This document shows, one piece after another, positions 22,748 through 36,000 of a DNA stretch of 64,000 bases. The stretch is from Euglena gracilis. Taxonomy: Eukaryota; Euglenida; Euglenophyceae; Euglenales. The position numbers were made by a program, and so were the translations under genes. The notes under the pieces are model-generated. The model was not told the DNA's origin. It was given only the letters and a program-made list of their open reading frames with translations, and searched no databases. The stretch is taken from the NCBI GenBank assembly GCA_039621445.1, contig CP154954.1, forward strand, positions 27,330,123-27,394,122, given 5' to 3'. Within the stretch, counting starts at the first letter, position 1, and the number at the start of each line of letters is the position of its first letter.

Positions 22748-24788
22748 TTCACTTGTTCAAGGATTGACATGCTTTGTGAATGCTGTGAATGCACCACTTC
22801 CGAAACTCGCAATGGCAGGATTTATGCAGCAGGTAGTATTATTCATTGTCTCAAGAAGCACAATCTTCCTTACTCCTTCCGAATTCTGTTGGCACGTTTT
22901 AGACTCAATCTTCCAGCAAATTATCCGGTCCGTCACAAACCACAGCTCCCAATGGTGATACGGTGGCAAGCTTCAGAGCGAAGACTGACAGTGACCTTCT
23001 TTCTTCTTCCAGCCAGCGCCTGCCATTGTTGGAATACATGACACAAAGATTGACAGAAGTTCTGAAAGGTTTTTGACTGAAATTCCCAAAACGTTTCTTG
23101 GGCTTATTTGAAGGTTTTTGACAAGGTTTTTATGTTTTATGTTTTTTTGGAACGAAAGGACATTTTATTTGAACCTTCTTGACACACTTCACAAAACAGC
23201 GCAATTTTTGTGAATTTTTTTTGCAGAAATCTACCCCCCCCCCAATGGAAAAGTGGTTTCTATTCAGCCCGTTGGCTGAGACCGGAGTGGAGATTTATAC
23301 TTGGGGCATGCTATTTCCCCTTCATTTGTACCAAGAGGTGGGTGTGTGCTTCATTTTCTTTTGAATTGTGATTAGACTGTTTTGGACCAAAGACGAGGTG
23401 TGAATTTGACATATCAGCACTCATCTCAAGTCCTGTACGCAATTGGACCAAACACCGTCTCATTTCGTAAAAGATCTGTAAATTATTTCATGCACTCTGC
23501 CAAATATTTCAAACAATTCTTCAAAGTAGTATGTCAAAAGCTTCCAAAACCTGTTTTCCCAAGTTGTAATTGAAATGTCAACACAGGGCGTTGGCTGAAA
23601 AAGAAAATGTGCCAATATGCATCAATGACTGGTACCAGAGAATCAAACCATTTGATTATCTGGAAATATATTTGTTCTTTACTCAAACAACTTTCTCTTC
23701 CGTCCTTTTTTTAAGGAAATGTTTTAAGGATTTTTTTTTCAAATGGATGGAGCTGGATCCGGTTCTATTGCAACAAAATTGCGGTTGGCCTCAACCCTCC
23801 AATCGTCAGAAAAGAGGGTGGTGGTGGCTACGGTGCACAGGAATCATGGACACCATTTTGATGGTGGGAGGGGGGGTGACCCTGTGGTGGGTGGGAGGTT
23901 CCACCACCACCCCCCGTTTAGGTCAGCACCTTCAACGTTGAAGGATTTTTTTTTGGGTGGATGGGTGGTTGGGGGGGGGTGACCTGCCCATCCACCCCCA
24001 GTCAGGCCTCAGGTTGTAAGGATTTAAGATGATTTCCCAAAAGATAAAGATTTTAAGGAGCATTTTAAGGTGTTTTGACGTTTTCTTCGAGATTTTTGAT
24101 TTTCGACATGTTTGACGCCCAGATCGCTCTTGAACCCTTGCAAACTGGCAAAAAGCTCTCTATCTTTTATTGAGTTTTGGGGGGATAGGCAATGTTCCAA
24201 AAGATGCCAAAAATCTTTTCTTCGTGGAGTTTGCTTGCTTTTGTCAAGGTTTTGAAAATCCATCTTTTTGCTCGGTTGGAGAAATTGTTGCTCGAATGAT
24301 GATTTTTTTAAGGTTTTTTGAGAGCGTTTTATGGTATTTTGAGGCCACAATTTTTGAAGATTTTTTGAAGGTTCATTTTCGGTTTTTCAAAGAATGTTTA
24401 AAAGGTTTTTTTTTGCTCATTTTCCCCAATTTTCCCCCACTTTGACTTTTTTTTGTTTTGTGATGTGTGTTTCTCAAGCAATTCTTCAACTTCTTCAACG
24501 GAAATGGTTTCAGACCACAGGGGCACCTGGCGGTGGGACTCTCGAAAATGCGCAAAAACACAGAAAATACACAAAGAAAAGCATATTTGTCTCGTTTTGG
24601 CCAAAAAATTGGACAGAAACAAAACAGGTTTCGGGCAAAAGTGACAAAAAAACTGACAAAATTTGATTTCAGGGATTTTTTTGTCGAAAAAGACAGTATT
24701 TTTTTTTTCAGCCGCCTGCAGTCACATCTCACTGTGTGAGAGCGATATACGCCCCGCTGCAGTCTGTTTTCTTTGGTGCCGCCCACAG

Positions 24789-27700
24789 ACGACGGTGGAT
24801 GTAGGCGTGGCGATGGCCTGCCACTCCATCGAGGACGCCCTGCGCGACATCGCCGACGGCCGGACCGACCATGTCGACCTGAGCAACGCCGAGCTCTCCG
24901 ACTCCGATCTCGAGCACTTGTGCACCGCGCTGCAGGATGACGCCGAGGGCCCCGCCTCCATTCACCCTCCCCCAACTCCGTCCACTTTTTGACAGCATTG
25001 CCATGTGATCCAATATATGTGTGGACGTTTTATGTATGTAATATATTTATATGTGCAAATATATGTTTGTGCGTATGAATACGACTGGCGCTCCACAGAA
25101 TTTTTTTGAACAAAGCAAAAAAATATATATTTGGAATAAAAGCAGAACGCACACGTTGCGCAGCACTCCACTTTGCACGCCACCCCCACCTGTCGCTGCA
25201 CCGCCGCAGCCCGGGTGGGCATCCCGGCGGGGCCCTCTCCCCACCCGGGTGGCGTCGCTGGGGCTGAGCGGCAACAACATTGGCCCCGAAGGGGCAAAGC
25301 ACATTGCGGAGATGCTGAAGAGCAACCGATACCTGCAGACCCTCCCCCAGGGTTTGCCCGTCGGATTTTCAGTGCATTCAACGCCCCCCTGTCCCTGGTG
25401 TTCAATGGTCAAGCGGAAAGTGGTCCAATGCTTCGGGGTGGTCCCAGCGCTGGGGTGGTATTCCCAGCACCTATGGAATGGCTGGGCGTGCCTGGGACTG
25501 GGATTCTGGGTGACCACAGGTGCTTGGCAGTGCCTCATAGCGGTCTGTGGGTGAGTGACGTGGCTGATGGGAGTTTGTTGGGCAGTTAAGTGGACGGAGT
25601 ATGTGGGCTCAGTTGATACCCACGGAATTGATTGAGTGGCCCAAAAGAAAGCACTTTTGGGAGGGAGAACGTTCCACCCCACCCCTGAGATGGTTTGGAG
25701 TTGAGGGGTCGCTGAGCTCTTATCTCTTTAGAGTAAGAGCGAAGCTTACCACCGGGGCCGGAGCCCCCCCCGGACCCCCCCCCCCCCCCCCCCCCCCCCT
25801 CGAGTAGGCAATGGCACCCGCGGATTATCGATGTGACCTGATTTCCGGACCCGAGAAGTTAATAGCCTATAGGTTAGGAGAGGGTACCTAGTTTGTCCAG
25901 AGCCCTCACTTTGCCCCCAACTCCCCGCCAGTCCGGAGATATGGCCCGAGCAAAAAAGTTGTCTACCGTTTTTTTTCCAAAGAAATTTTGTTGGACCGGC
26001 AACAGGGGGTCATTTTTGGGGTCAAAAAATCGAAAAATTCAAAATATCTCGAAAACGCTGGGGAGTTGAGAAAAACTAAAGAGTACCTCATTCCACAACT
26101 TTGGGACGCCCTATCCACCGGTATGCGCGGTTTGGGCCAACTCCCCGCCTGGCCCGAGATATGGCCCTTTTTCGGTCCAAATGGCTGTTTTGTACACTTT
26201 TCCCACTGTCCGACTTAGCCGTTTTCGGGCCAAAAAGTCGAAAAAAATCGAAAAAAAATTTTTCGCCCAAAACCATGTTTTTTGGCCTCCCGGACCCGGA
26301 AAAAGTGTTTTTGAGCTGAAAATAAGCATTTTTCGACCCGCCAGCGCCCCGTTTTGGTTTGCCAACCCATTGACTTTGGGTCCAAACCGGGTCAAAAAAG
26401 TCGAAAAAAATCAAAAAAAATTTTTCGCTCAAAACCATGTTTTTTGGCCTACTTGACCCGGAAAATATGTTTTTGAGCTGAAAATGAGCGTTTTTTGTGG
26501 GCCAGGCCGGAGTGGTCCCCTAAAGAGCTCAGCTCTACGTCACACCCTGGTTGTGGGGGATGCTTGCTGAGAGCCTGTGCATACAGCGGTGGCCCAACGG
26601 TGGACGAGGAAGCCACAGGTGGGGTTGGGACCAGGGTTTTTTTTCAGTCGTGGACCCCGGGGGGGGGGGAGGGTGGGTGGGTCCGGCCGACCCCCCCCCC
26701 CGGGGGTCCCCCTGGAGGGGTGGGATACTTTTCGAAGGCGCCGAAAAAATTTGAAAAGGCGCTATTTTTAACACTTTTCGCGATTTTTCGACCATTTTTT
26801 TTTTGTGCGTCCCCTGGGACCCCCCAGGGGGACCCCAGGGGGTGAGTGGGTAGGGGGACCCCCTCCCCCCCCCGGTCTTAAACAAACCCCTGGTTGGGAC
26901 GGACAGGTGCTGGCAGATTGGGGTCCATTGTCGAGTCCGAATCGCCCGCGTTCATGCGGCCCTGAATTTGATTTGAACGTGAACCGCATCGCCGACGATG
27001 GGGCCTTGGCGCTGTCACATGCGGGGCATGAGACACCAACTGCCCTCACCCACTTTGTCTTCAACATTCCATTCCCGCTGCCTATCCATTTAAGTGGACG
27101 GGTGCTAGATTTTTTGGGGGGGTGAAGTTTCCAGCCCTCAGAGGCCTGGCATTACAGTTGATGCAATTCAGTTGCACTGTGCATAGGTCAGTGTGCAGTG
27201 CATTTGACACTGCACAATGATTCTACCCGCCAGGGGGTCCTATTTTGGGGGGTTGACATTTTGAGGTTTGATTCTTTTGGATTTTATTGTGTGTTTTTAT
27301 TCTGGGGGTTCCATGAAACCACACAGAACTTTGTCATTGCTCCGGCACTATGCTCTGCGGCACAACAACACCCTGGCAGAGCTTCTGCTGTATGGGAACT
27401 GCATCACCATGGTGGGTGTGGCCAATTGTGCGTTTGGTTGCAATTTGGGCACTGAACCCCATTTAACTTTCAGACCAAGTTCCAGCCAGGTGACCCGGAC
27501 CCAAATGGGGAAGTCACCCCAATATTTTCAGTCTCTGAGTTTTGCCCCCCCCCCGCTCTGTATCTGACGTAGCTCTGCTGCCACTAAACCCCCCACTTAC
27601 AAACCAAACACCTCTTGTTAACCCCCCCTTGGGCTGGGGTGGTTGGTTATTCCTCCCCCCCCCCTCACGGGGAGGGTGGGAGAAAAGTGGGGGGTTGACC

Positions 27701-29053
27701 CCCTTGGTGAAGGGGGGCACACCCCCACCCTATGGCATACTGCCAAAGAAACATTCCAACTGCACCAAATTCGCCAAATATTTTTTGACCCTAGGAGTCA
27801 TTTCCCATAATGATCTACAAAATCACAAAAACCACAAAACCAGATTTTAACCAATAATGCATTGAATCCCTCACAAAAAAAACTCCCTCTCTCGGCGGGC
27901 CAAACACCACACACAATATTTGTTGGTTGAAACACCAAACATAAATTTCCCCCATCCAACGTTCTCTGCAGATGCATTTTTCAGGGGACACAACATTTTC
28001 CAGAAATTTGAAAAAGTTGAGAAATGTTATCAAAGAAAAAAGGATTGTGAGAGCGTTTGTTAATGGGGTGAATTCTTCGATGTAAAGAATGGATTTTAAT
28101 AAATATAGACACGGCAAGTTATACACATAGAAGTTTACACATATATGTGTATGTATGTATGTATATATATATATATATATATGTATGTATTTATTCAAAT
28201 GGTATCCCCCATGTCCAACGACCCCCCGATTAATGCCACCCCCCTGGTTGGAGGCAGCGTTTTTTCATCAATGCCTGCCATGTATCACGTAAATCACGTA
28301 TGAGAATAAAAGATGACAATTTCCCCCTCTTTTTTTCCTGCCCATTTTTCAATTTCTGCTGGAATTTTTTGACTTTGAAAAATTCCTCATTTTTCCCCTG
28401 AGACCAAATTTTGTCAATTTTTTTATCAAGCCCTTCTCGCTTGTCTCATTCAGGCATCGCTGCCTTCGGCGATTCATTCTGTGTTTATTTTCTCTTCGGC
28501 AGGAGGCATGCCCCAGGTCCAGCAAAGTGTGTTTGGCTTCGCCGCCCCCACACAGATATGCATCAACTGGGGGCCGTGGACCCCCCCCACCGCCGCAGGG
28601 GACAACCATCTCCTGTACGCGCTGCAGCACAACCTCACCCTCACGTTCCTGGACCGCACCATTGCTTGTCGGCGGTCCGACCCCCCCCCCCACAGGTGAC
28701 TGGCCGTTTTCTGAAAGTGCAAAGCGGAGGTCACCCCCCCCCCTCCCCCGTGTCCCTGGGGTTCGGAAGTGCAGTGGCACGGCCCCGACCTGGAGTACGA
28801 CCCGCTGTGCAGCGACGGCGGCCTGCAGCGCGCCATCCAGGACCGCGTCCGGGAGAACGCCGCCTGCAGCCCGCCCAGCCCGACCAAGGTCGCCCTGGAC
28901 GAGGCGGACTGGCTGCTCAGCTCGCTGCGGGACGGCACGGCCGGGCTGGAGGAGGTCCGCCCCGGCCCCGGCTTTAATTTGGTGGTGGTGGTGGTGCTGA
29001 TATTTGTTTTTGGATTTTGTTGGGGGCAGAATTGTCGCATATTCCGGATGTGA
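24789..29053 (+). CDS. Leucine-rich-repeat protein gene (ribonuclease-inhibitor type), multi-exon
   Basis: Exons: 24789 to about 24960 (possible ATG at 24813), about 25210-25352, about 26960-27015, 27327-27411, 28599 to about 28667 and 28775-29053. Each carries part of the RNI-type 28-residue LRR: 'HVDLSNAELSDSDLEHL', 'LGLSGNNIGPEGAKHIAEML', 'FDLNVNRIADDGALALS', 'LRHNNTLAELLLYGNCIT', 'LLYALQHNLTLTFLD', and a capping 'GGLQRAIQDRVREN'. The 27327 exon is 85 bases, close to the 84-base one-repeat exon typical of this fold, with a clean GTGGGT donor. Such proteins are scaffolds for protein contacts, as in NLRC3-like and RNH1-like proteins. No NACHT or other enzymatic domain is visible. The last frame ends with a run of Val/Ile/Phe and then stops. 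Several exon edges lack clear GT/AG, so more repeats may be missing. Confidence 0.65.
25711..26533. mobile_element. Inverted-repeat element with 'GCTGAGCTCTTA' ends
   Basis: The left end has GCTGAGCTCTTATCTCTTTA and the right end has TAAAGAGCTCAGC, inverted. The interior alternates 'GACCCGGAAAA', 'TTTTTGAGC' and 'AAAATGAGCGTTTTT' with GTCGAAAAAA runs. Related DNA is at 55931-57497 (same ends) and inside 7640-8160. Confidence 0.7.
26632..26892. mobile_element. hAT-like MITE, 261 bp, exact 8-bp duplication
   Basis: Ends CAGGGTTTTTTTTCAG and CTTAAACAAACCCCTG. The flank GTTGGGAC is repeated exactly at 26624-26631 and 26893-26900. The body resembles the element at 1595-1814 (G-run, 'GGGTCCGGCCGACCCC', AT-rich 'GGCGCCGAA'). 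It lies in an intron of the LRR gene. Confidence 0.9.
28775..29053 (+). CDS. Last exon of the LRR gene with possible hydrophobic tail
   Basis: Acceptor GTGCAG at 28769-28774. The peptide 'LCSDGGLQRAIQDRVRENA' looks like the end of the LRR fold. It is followed by an acidic/Leu-rich linker ('DEADWLLSSLRDGTAGLEEV') and then 'LVVVVVLIFVFGFCWG' and a stop at 29053. The hydrophobic part starts on a GGT repeat and could instead be intron sequence; a donor GTCGCC is available after 'SPPSPTK'. Confidence 0.45.
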   Translation, partial: WHGPDLEYDPLCSDGGLQRAIQDRVRENAACSPPSPTKVALDEADWLLSSLRDGTAGLEEVRPGPGFNLVVVVVLIFVFGFCWGQNCRIFRM

Positions 29054-30023
29054 AATCAGCAACACATGTGGGCTTGAACAACTTGGCCAATTTTGCCCCG
29101 GCAGCTCAGTTTGAGCAACCCCTAGGTTGATGTGTCAATGTGTTGAGCCACTGATTGGGAGGTGGTGCATATAAAATGTGTGGAGTGACCAGAAATGAAG
29201 CACAGGTCTGCCTGTGTGTGTGGGTGTCCTTTTGACTGCCTTGTTGGCTGTGCAGATTTTTTTGGACAAATGCAGCAGTTCCGCACTTGCCCAGGTTTTG
29301 GGGGAAGTATTGTCAAAAATGCTGCCCAAATCCAGCCAAAATAAAGTTCAAATACAAATACAACTTCCATTTCTAACCCTGTTCCTCTTGTTTACACGAC
29401 TTTTAACCGAAAGTGTGACAAAAACAAAGATGGATGCACTTGAACCGACACAACCCATTCAAGATTGCTCCCTCTCCAGGCCACGCCCCCCAGACCACAC
29501 CAGCAGGATTTTCCCAAGGCGTAATTTACTTCCAAAAGCGCCAAACCCTACCCTGTTCCTAAATTTCCCAATATCCCAACCCGATCTCCTACTTAACCAT
29601 TCCAACCTCAATAGAACTGTCAAACAGTCTGGCACATCATTGACACCAGAACAATCTTGCGATGGATTTTGGACTTGGGTGATTGGTCCCATTTGTGCAG
29701 ATGGCCTTGCTATCCCCCTGGGTGTCCAAGAGCTCGCCAGAATGGAGATTTCCAGGATGCTTCCACAAAAATCAGACAAATCTTTTTTAAAAAGGGGGGG
29801 AAACGCTTGATGAGTTTTCAATTTGGGGGTCCAGGCCTTGCGGGATTGGTGCCCAAACACCAAATCCAGCTCGGGCCCGTTTCGAGCCAGGGGACCTTGG
29901 GGGGGGTCCAGTCAGCCACCAGCCTTTCCAGCCAGCCCAAATTTTCCAGTCTCTGAGCTGGACCCTCGGGCGGGGGGCTCACCAAGCGATGTCCTAGCCT
30001 TTCCACCCCAAACTCTTTCACAG

Positions 30024-33000
30024 TCCCCGGTGCAGTCCCCGCTGCAGCCCCCAACCCAGCTGGAGGACAACCCGAGCTTCGCCGCGGCGCCCGCCACCGC
30101 CGGCCCCGCCCTCGCCCCTCCCCCGGCCCCGGCCCCAGCCGCCGCGGAACCCCCGGCCGGGTCGGACCCCCCGGCCAGGGTGGACCCCCCGGCCGCGGTG
30201 GACCCCCCAGCGGTGGACCCCCCGGCTGTGGACACCCCAGCGGTGGACCCCCCGGTGGTGGATCCCCCGGCCGTGTCGGATGCCCCGGCCCCCCAGGCCA
30301 CGGGCACCCCCGGCAGGGTGGAGCCCCCAGCCCCGGACGTTGTGGAAGCAGCTGCCGGGTCAGATGCAGCAGAAACCAACCCAGCCGTCTCTATCCAGGA
30401 CACGCACCGGCTGACATTCTGTTTGGGGCGTGTATTGGAAGACCAGAGGTGTACCCTACGCTGCATGGAAGCCCTCCGGGGGAGCACATTTTTGGCAGTT
30501 GGTGTGGTGCCAAACAGTTTTGAAAATGCTTGAATTATTAAACCTGTGGCTGCATTTCTCATGCAAGGTTCTTTTTCCCCTCATCTTTCGGGTTTATGGA
30601 TTGATTTGTTTTTTTGCATCGTTTATTTTTTTTCGGGGGGTTTGCATTGTTTAATGCAATATGCGACGTTTCTCTCTTTGAGGGTGATCTTCTCGTCTTG
30701 GCTGTCTCCCAATGTGCCCTGGCAAATTTGGTTACCTGAGCCCCGCAGAAGCTGGTTACCTGAAGCTTCCGCGGAGCATCCATGGAGGCTTTTCCAAGTA
30801 ACCAAAATGGCAGGTAATCGGTTTTGTTGCAGTACCTTTTGATTGGGGAAAAAGCCCCTACCCCCCCCCCCTATGTCCAACGACCCCCCTATGTCCAATG
30901 ACCACCCCCCCGGTCAGAGGACACCTTTTCGGAGGTTTGACCAAATTTTTGGTCCCGGCGCAAAGCGCCGGGACGAAAAATTTTGCCCAAAAATTGGCCA
31001 AAAAGTTGGCCAAAATGCCATTTTTGACACTTTTTGGACAAAAATTTGTCAAAACTGCCCAAAATTTTTGGCGCGAAGCGCCGGAAGGGAAAATTTGGGC
31101 ATTTTGGGGTGGGTAGGGACCCGGGTACCCACCAACTTTTTTTGACCCCATGTCCAACGACCAGCCCCCCGGTCAGAGGACACCTTTTTGGTCACTACCC
31201 TATGTCCAACGTCCAACGACCACCCCCCCCGGTCAGAGGACAGAGGTTACCGGTCATTGGACATAGGGGGGGGTAAGTGCCAACCGCTGTTTTTTAAGGT
31301 GGTGCCGACTCCACCCCGTGGGGGGGGGGGCTGCCTGGGCAGGCACTCCAAGGCAGTCCCAATCCAACCCCCCTGGGGGGGCACACAGCCAAAAGTGCCG
31401 AAGGCGCCGGGAAGCCAAAAATGGCCTGTTTTCAAAGGACATCTGACCCTCCCGGGGGGGGGGTGCCTGCCTGTGCGGGGGGGGGGGGGTGCCTGCCTGG
31501 GCAGGCACCCCAAGGCACTCCGGACCCCCCGGGGGTTTGTAAAAACAGCCTGGTGCCAGAAACTGAAAACTCTTTTTGTTGGCGTTTTCGCCTTCTCACA
31601 TCTTTAACCCCAGGAATCAAAATTTTCGTGTTCCTTATTTATTTGGCAGGAACTTTCTTGTCTTTGTTTCTCTATTTTGTCCTGGAGTGTGAAGCTATTT
31701 CCATCTGATTGAAGCCCTGATGCTGACCCCCCCGTGCCTGTGACCAGGCTCGCCCTTCCCCTTCCATTACACCGGCTGCGGGACAAGGTGTGATCGCGAG
31801 GGATGCCATTTTTTGTGGGTTTTCCATGTTGTTGTTGGCATTCGGCAAGTGAGTGCAATCTGCATGTTTGATATGCACCACAAAAGCACGCCAAGTATGT
31901 CGAGTGGTGTGGTTATTTATGCCTGTTTCGAACCAAACCACCCTCCATGGACTCAGGCATAGTCTCCGAATGGTCCCCCGGCGTCCCCAGCGTCCCCTCT
32001 GCTGTATTCTGCCACTCCTCTGCAGGCCGGGGTGACGCCACCCCCGTTCACTGCGGTGCCCCCCAGTCCCGGGCGTATGCGCCTGGTTGGCACCGACGGC
32101 CGACCGTACAAAGTGGTTGAAATCAAGAAGACCGTGTCCCAGGTGCCCCCTTTTCCAATGTCAATTGTTATGTGCGGCTCCCCCACCTCGTGTGATGTGT
32201 GTGCCGGATAATCGTTGCATCTTCGTTTCCCCCCATTTCCCTAGCCCTGGGGGTATGTGATATTAATGTTGGCACGTCTATATCTCTTTCCATGTCTTTT
32301 TCGTTTTTCATATCCATATTCGCCCATCCATTGTGCAGAACTTGAGGCCCTCCCCCTTCCCACCCCCCGTGCCCCCCTCCCCCGAACCCTCCCCCATCCC
32401 CCAATGTCTCGGCCGCGCGCAACGCTATGCGTGTCCCGTGCCTGTGGGCCTGTGGGCTGTGTATACCAACCGCTGGGGACTGACTGCCGGGCGGGAATCC
32501 CAACAACACCTGCCCTTTTGGGGGTCACCCCCCCCAAAGGCCGGGAGGGCCAAATCCCTTGTGGGGACCGACCGTTTGGCAGCCTTTATCTTTCTTTCTC
32601 CCTGCCTTTCTGCCGCCTTTGGGAATCGCACAGCAGCCTGGGTTAGGCAGGGGTCATGCGCGTTGCATGCCACCCCTGCCCCCCCCCCCCCATTTGGGAG
32701 GAGGGCCTAGGGGTGGGGGGGGAGGGGGGGGTTGGGGGGACACAAGTTCTGCCGCCCATATTGGTCTCAACCCAAACCGTAGATAGTGCTAAGATCATGT
32801 CAGATAGTGCTGATATAATGTAAGGTGGTGTTAAGATAATGTATGAAAGTGCAAGATAATGTAAGATACTGCTAAGGTAACGGAAGATAGTGCTATGATA
32901 ATGGAAGATAGTACTAAGATACTGGAATATAGATAATGTCAGATAGTGCTAAGATAATGTAACATTGTGCTAAGATATTGTAAGATGGTGCCAAGAAAAT

Positions 33001-36000
33001 GTAAGACAGTGCTAAGATAATGTAAGATAGTGCAAAGATAATGGAGTCAGTATTAAAGTAATCCAAGATAGTGCTAAGATAATGCAAGATAGTGCTAAGA
33101 TAATGTAAGATAGTGCTAAGATGATGTATTATAGTGTGAAGATAATGTAATCAGTGGTATAATAATGTAAGACAGTGCTGAGATAATGTAAGACAGTGTT
33201 AAGACAATGTAAGATAAGATAATGTAAGATAGTGCTAAGACAATGGAAGATAGTGCTAAGATAATATAAGATAGTGCTAAGATAGTGTTATCAGGGTTTC
33301 CCACAAATTCGTGCCACGAATAATCACGAATAATCACGAACCAGCACGAATTTGGGGATTTTCCAAAATCACGAATAATCACGAATAATCACGAATAATC
33401 ATGAATGATCACGAACCAGCACGAATTTTGGGATTTTCCAAAATCACGAATAATCATGAATAATCACGAATAATCACGAATTTTCACGAACGATCTGGAA
33501 TTGTTTTTCACTGCAGAATGTCTTCATCTAAGAATGACACCTCAATCAAGGAGCAATCCTCCTCAAAAAGGGAAACACGTGTGGAAACAGGGTGGAAATA
33601 TGGCGGCCCAGAAGCGTGCAAGAGTGCACCAACGTCGTTCGTTGGCGTCACTTTTTGTCTGCAGCTTTGCTTCATGTTCAATATTATTGCCCAATCTTGG
33701 TGACCAAAGAGCTTCGTTTATGATATTTCTGCCATTGGAGGTGATACGTAAGTCAGACGAGGAGTGTGCATTGGTTTCTGGGCAGGTTTAGTAAAAAACT
33801 GGGCGATTTTTGGGTAGCACGAATAATCACGAATAATCACGAACAATCACAAATCAGAATTGAGGTCCCCAGCACGAATTTGTGGGAAACCCTGGTGTTA
33901 TGATGGTGCTAAGATAATGTAAGATAGTGCTAAGATAATGTAAGATAGTGTTATGATAATGTAAGATAGTGCTAAGATGATGAATAAAATGCAGATAGTG
34001 CTAAGATGATGTAAGATGGTGTCAAGGTAATGCAAGATAGTGGTAAGGTAGTGCTAAGATAATGTTTTGTAGTGTAAAGATAATGTAAAATTGTGCTACG
34101 ATAATGTAAGATAGTGGTTAGATAATGTATTATATTGCTAAAGATGTTGTAATATAGTGCTATGATAAGGCAAGATTCTGCTAAGATAATGTAAGATACT
34201 GCTAAGGTATATAAGATAGTGTTAAATATAATGTAAGATAGTGCTAAGATGATGTAAGATGTTGCTAAGATAATGTAAGACAGTGCTAAGATAATGTAAG
34301 ATAGTGCTAAGATAATGTAAGATGGTGCTAAAGTAATATAACATACTGAGAAGATAGTGTCAGATGGTGCTAAGATAATGTAAGATAGTTCTAAAATAAT
34401 GTAGGATAGTGCCACGGCAATGTAAGATAGTGTTAAGGAAATGTAAGATAGTGCTATGATTATGTTAGATAGTGCTAACATATTGTATGATTGTGCTCAG
34501 ATAATGTAAGATAGTGCTAAGATACTGTATGATTGTGCTAAGATACCATAAAAGAGTGCTAGGGCAATGTAAGATAATGCTGAAATAATGTATTGGATGA
34601 TATTGAAACGATATTGTAAGATAGTACTAAGCTACTGCAAGGTAGCGCTAAGATAAAGTAAGGTAGTGCAAAGATGATGTACGATTGCGTTATGATAAGG
34701 TAAGACAGTGCTAAGGTTATGCAAGATAGTACTAAGATAAAGTAAGGTAGTGCTTAGATAATGTAAGATGGTGCTAAAGTAATGGAAAGTAGTGCCAAGG
34801 TAATGTAATATAGTGCTAAGATAATGTTTTGTAGTGCGAAGATAATGTAATCAGGGGTTTTTTTAGTCGTGGACCCCCGGGGGGAGGGGGGGGGTCCACA
34901 CAATGTAAGATAGTGGTAAAACAATGTAAGATGGTGCTAAGAAAATGTAAGATACTTCTAAGACGATGTAAGATAGTGATAAAATAATGTCAGATAGTGC
35001 TAAGATAATGCAAGATAGTGTTATGAAAATGTCAGATAGTGCTAAGATACTGTATGACAGTTCCAAAATGATGTAAGAAGATGCCAAGGTAATGTAAGAT
35101 AGTGCTATGATAGTATGTTGTAATTTGCTAAGATAATGTAAAAACAGTGTTAAGATAATGTAAGATAGTGCCAAGCTAATGTAAGATAGTGCTAAGAAAA
35201 TGTAAGATACTGTCTTAAATAATGTAAGATAGCGTTAGGGTAATGTAACGTAGTGCTAAGATGATGCAAGATAGTGCCAAGATAATGTAAGATAGTGCCA
35301 AGACAATGTAAGATAGTGCTAAGATAATGTAAGATGTTAAGATGATGCAAGACAGTGCTAAAATAATGTAGGATAATTCTAAGATAATGTAAGATAGTGC
35401 TATGATAATGTAATGTATTGTGCTAAGATAATGTAAAACAGTGTTAAGATAATGTAAGATAGCGATAAGATAATGTGAGATAGTGCTAAGATAATGCAAG
35501 ATAGTTCTAAGATAATGTAAGATAGTGCTAAGATAATGTATGGCAGTGTTAAGATAATTTAGGATAGTTCTAAGATAATGTTTGATAGTGCTAAGATAAT
35601 GTAAGATACTGCTAAGATAATGTATGGTAGTGTTAAGATAATGTAGGATGGTTCTAAGGTAATGTAAGATAGTGCTAAGATAATGTAAGATAGTGCTAAG
35701 ATAGTGTAAGATAGTGCTCAGTTAATGTAATGTAGTGCTAAGGTAATGTAAGGTGTTGTTAAGATAATGTATGATAGTGCTAAGGTAATGTAAGATAGTG
35801 TAAGGTAATGTAAGACAGCGCTAACAGGGGGGGGGAAATGCAACTTGCATAATTTGCATTTTTTTGCATAATCAGGTTTTCCCGAAATTTGCATTTTTTT
35901 GCATTTTTTTGCATTTTTTTGCATAAAATATTTTGCCCTGGAAAATTTTTTTGTAGTTGGTTGCCGTATGTTTGGATTTTTTTGCATTTTTTTGCATTTT

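Noticed and set aside
23382-23573. 63-codon + frame that looks compositionally protein-like
   Set aside because: It lies after the stop of the fucosyltransferase-like gene and before the LRR gene, with no acceptor in phase and no recognisable motif.
29214-29810. 198-codon open frame with a signal-peptide-like start, between the LRR and Pro-rich genes
   Set aside because: No family motif and no clear splice or promoter context; one open frame of this length can occur by chance in 64 kb. Worth checking with RNA data, but not annotated.
33972-34481. 169-codon - strand frame with hydrophobic LALSYII repeats, resembling a membrane protein
   Set aside because: It is the 21-bp satellite read in one frame; the 7-residue period follows from the DNA unit.
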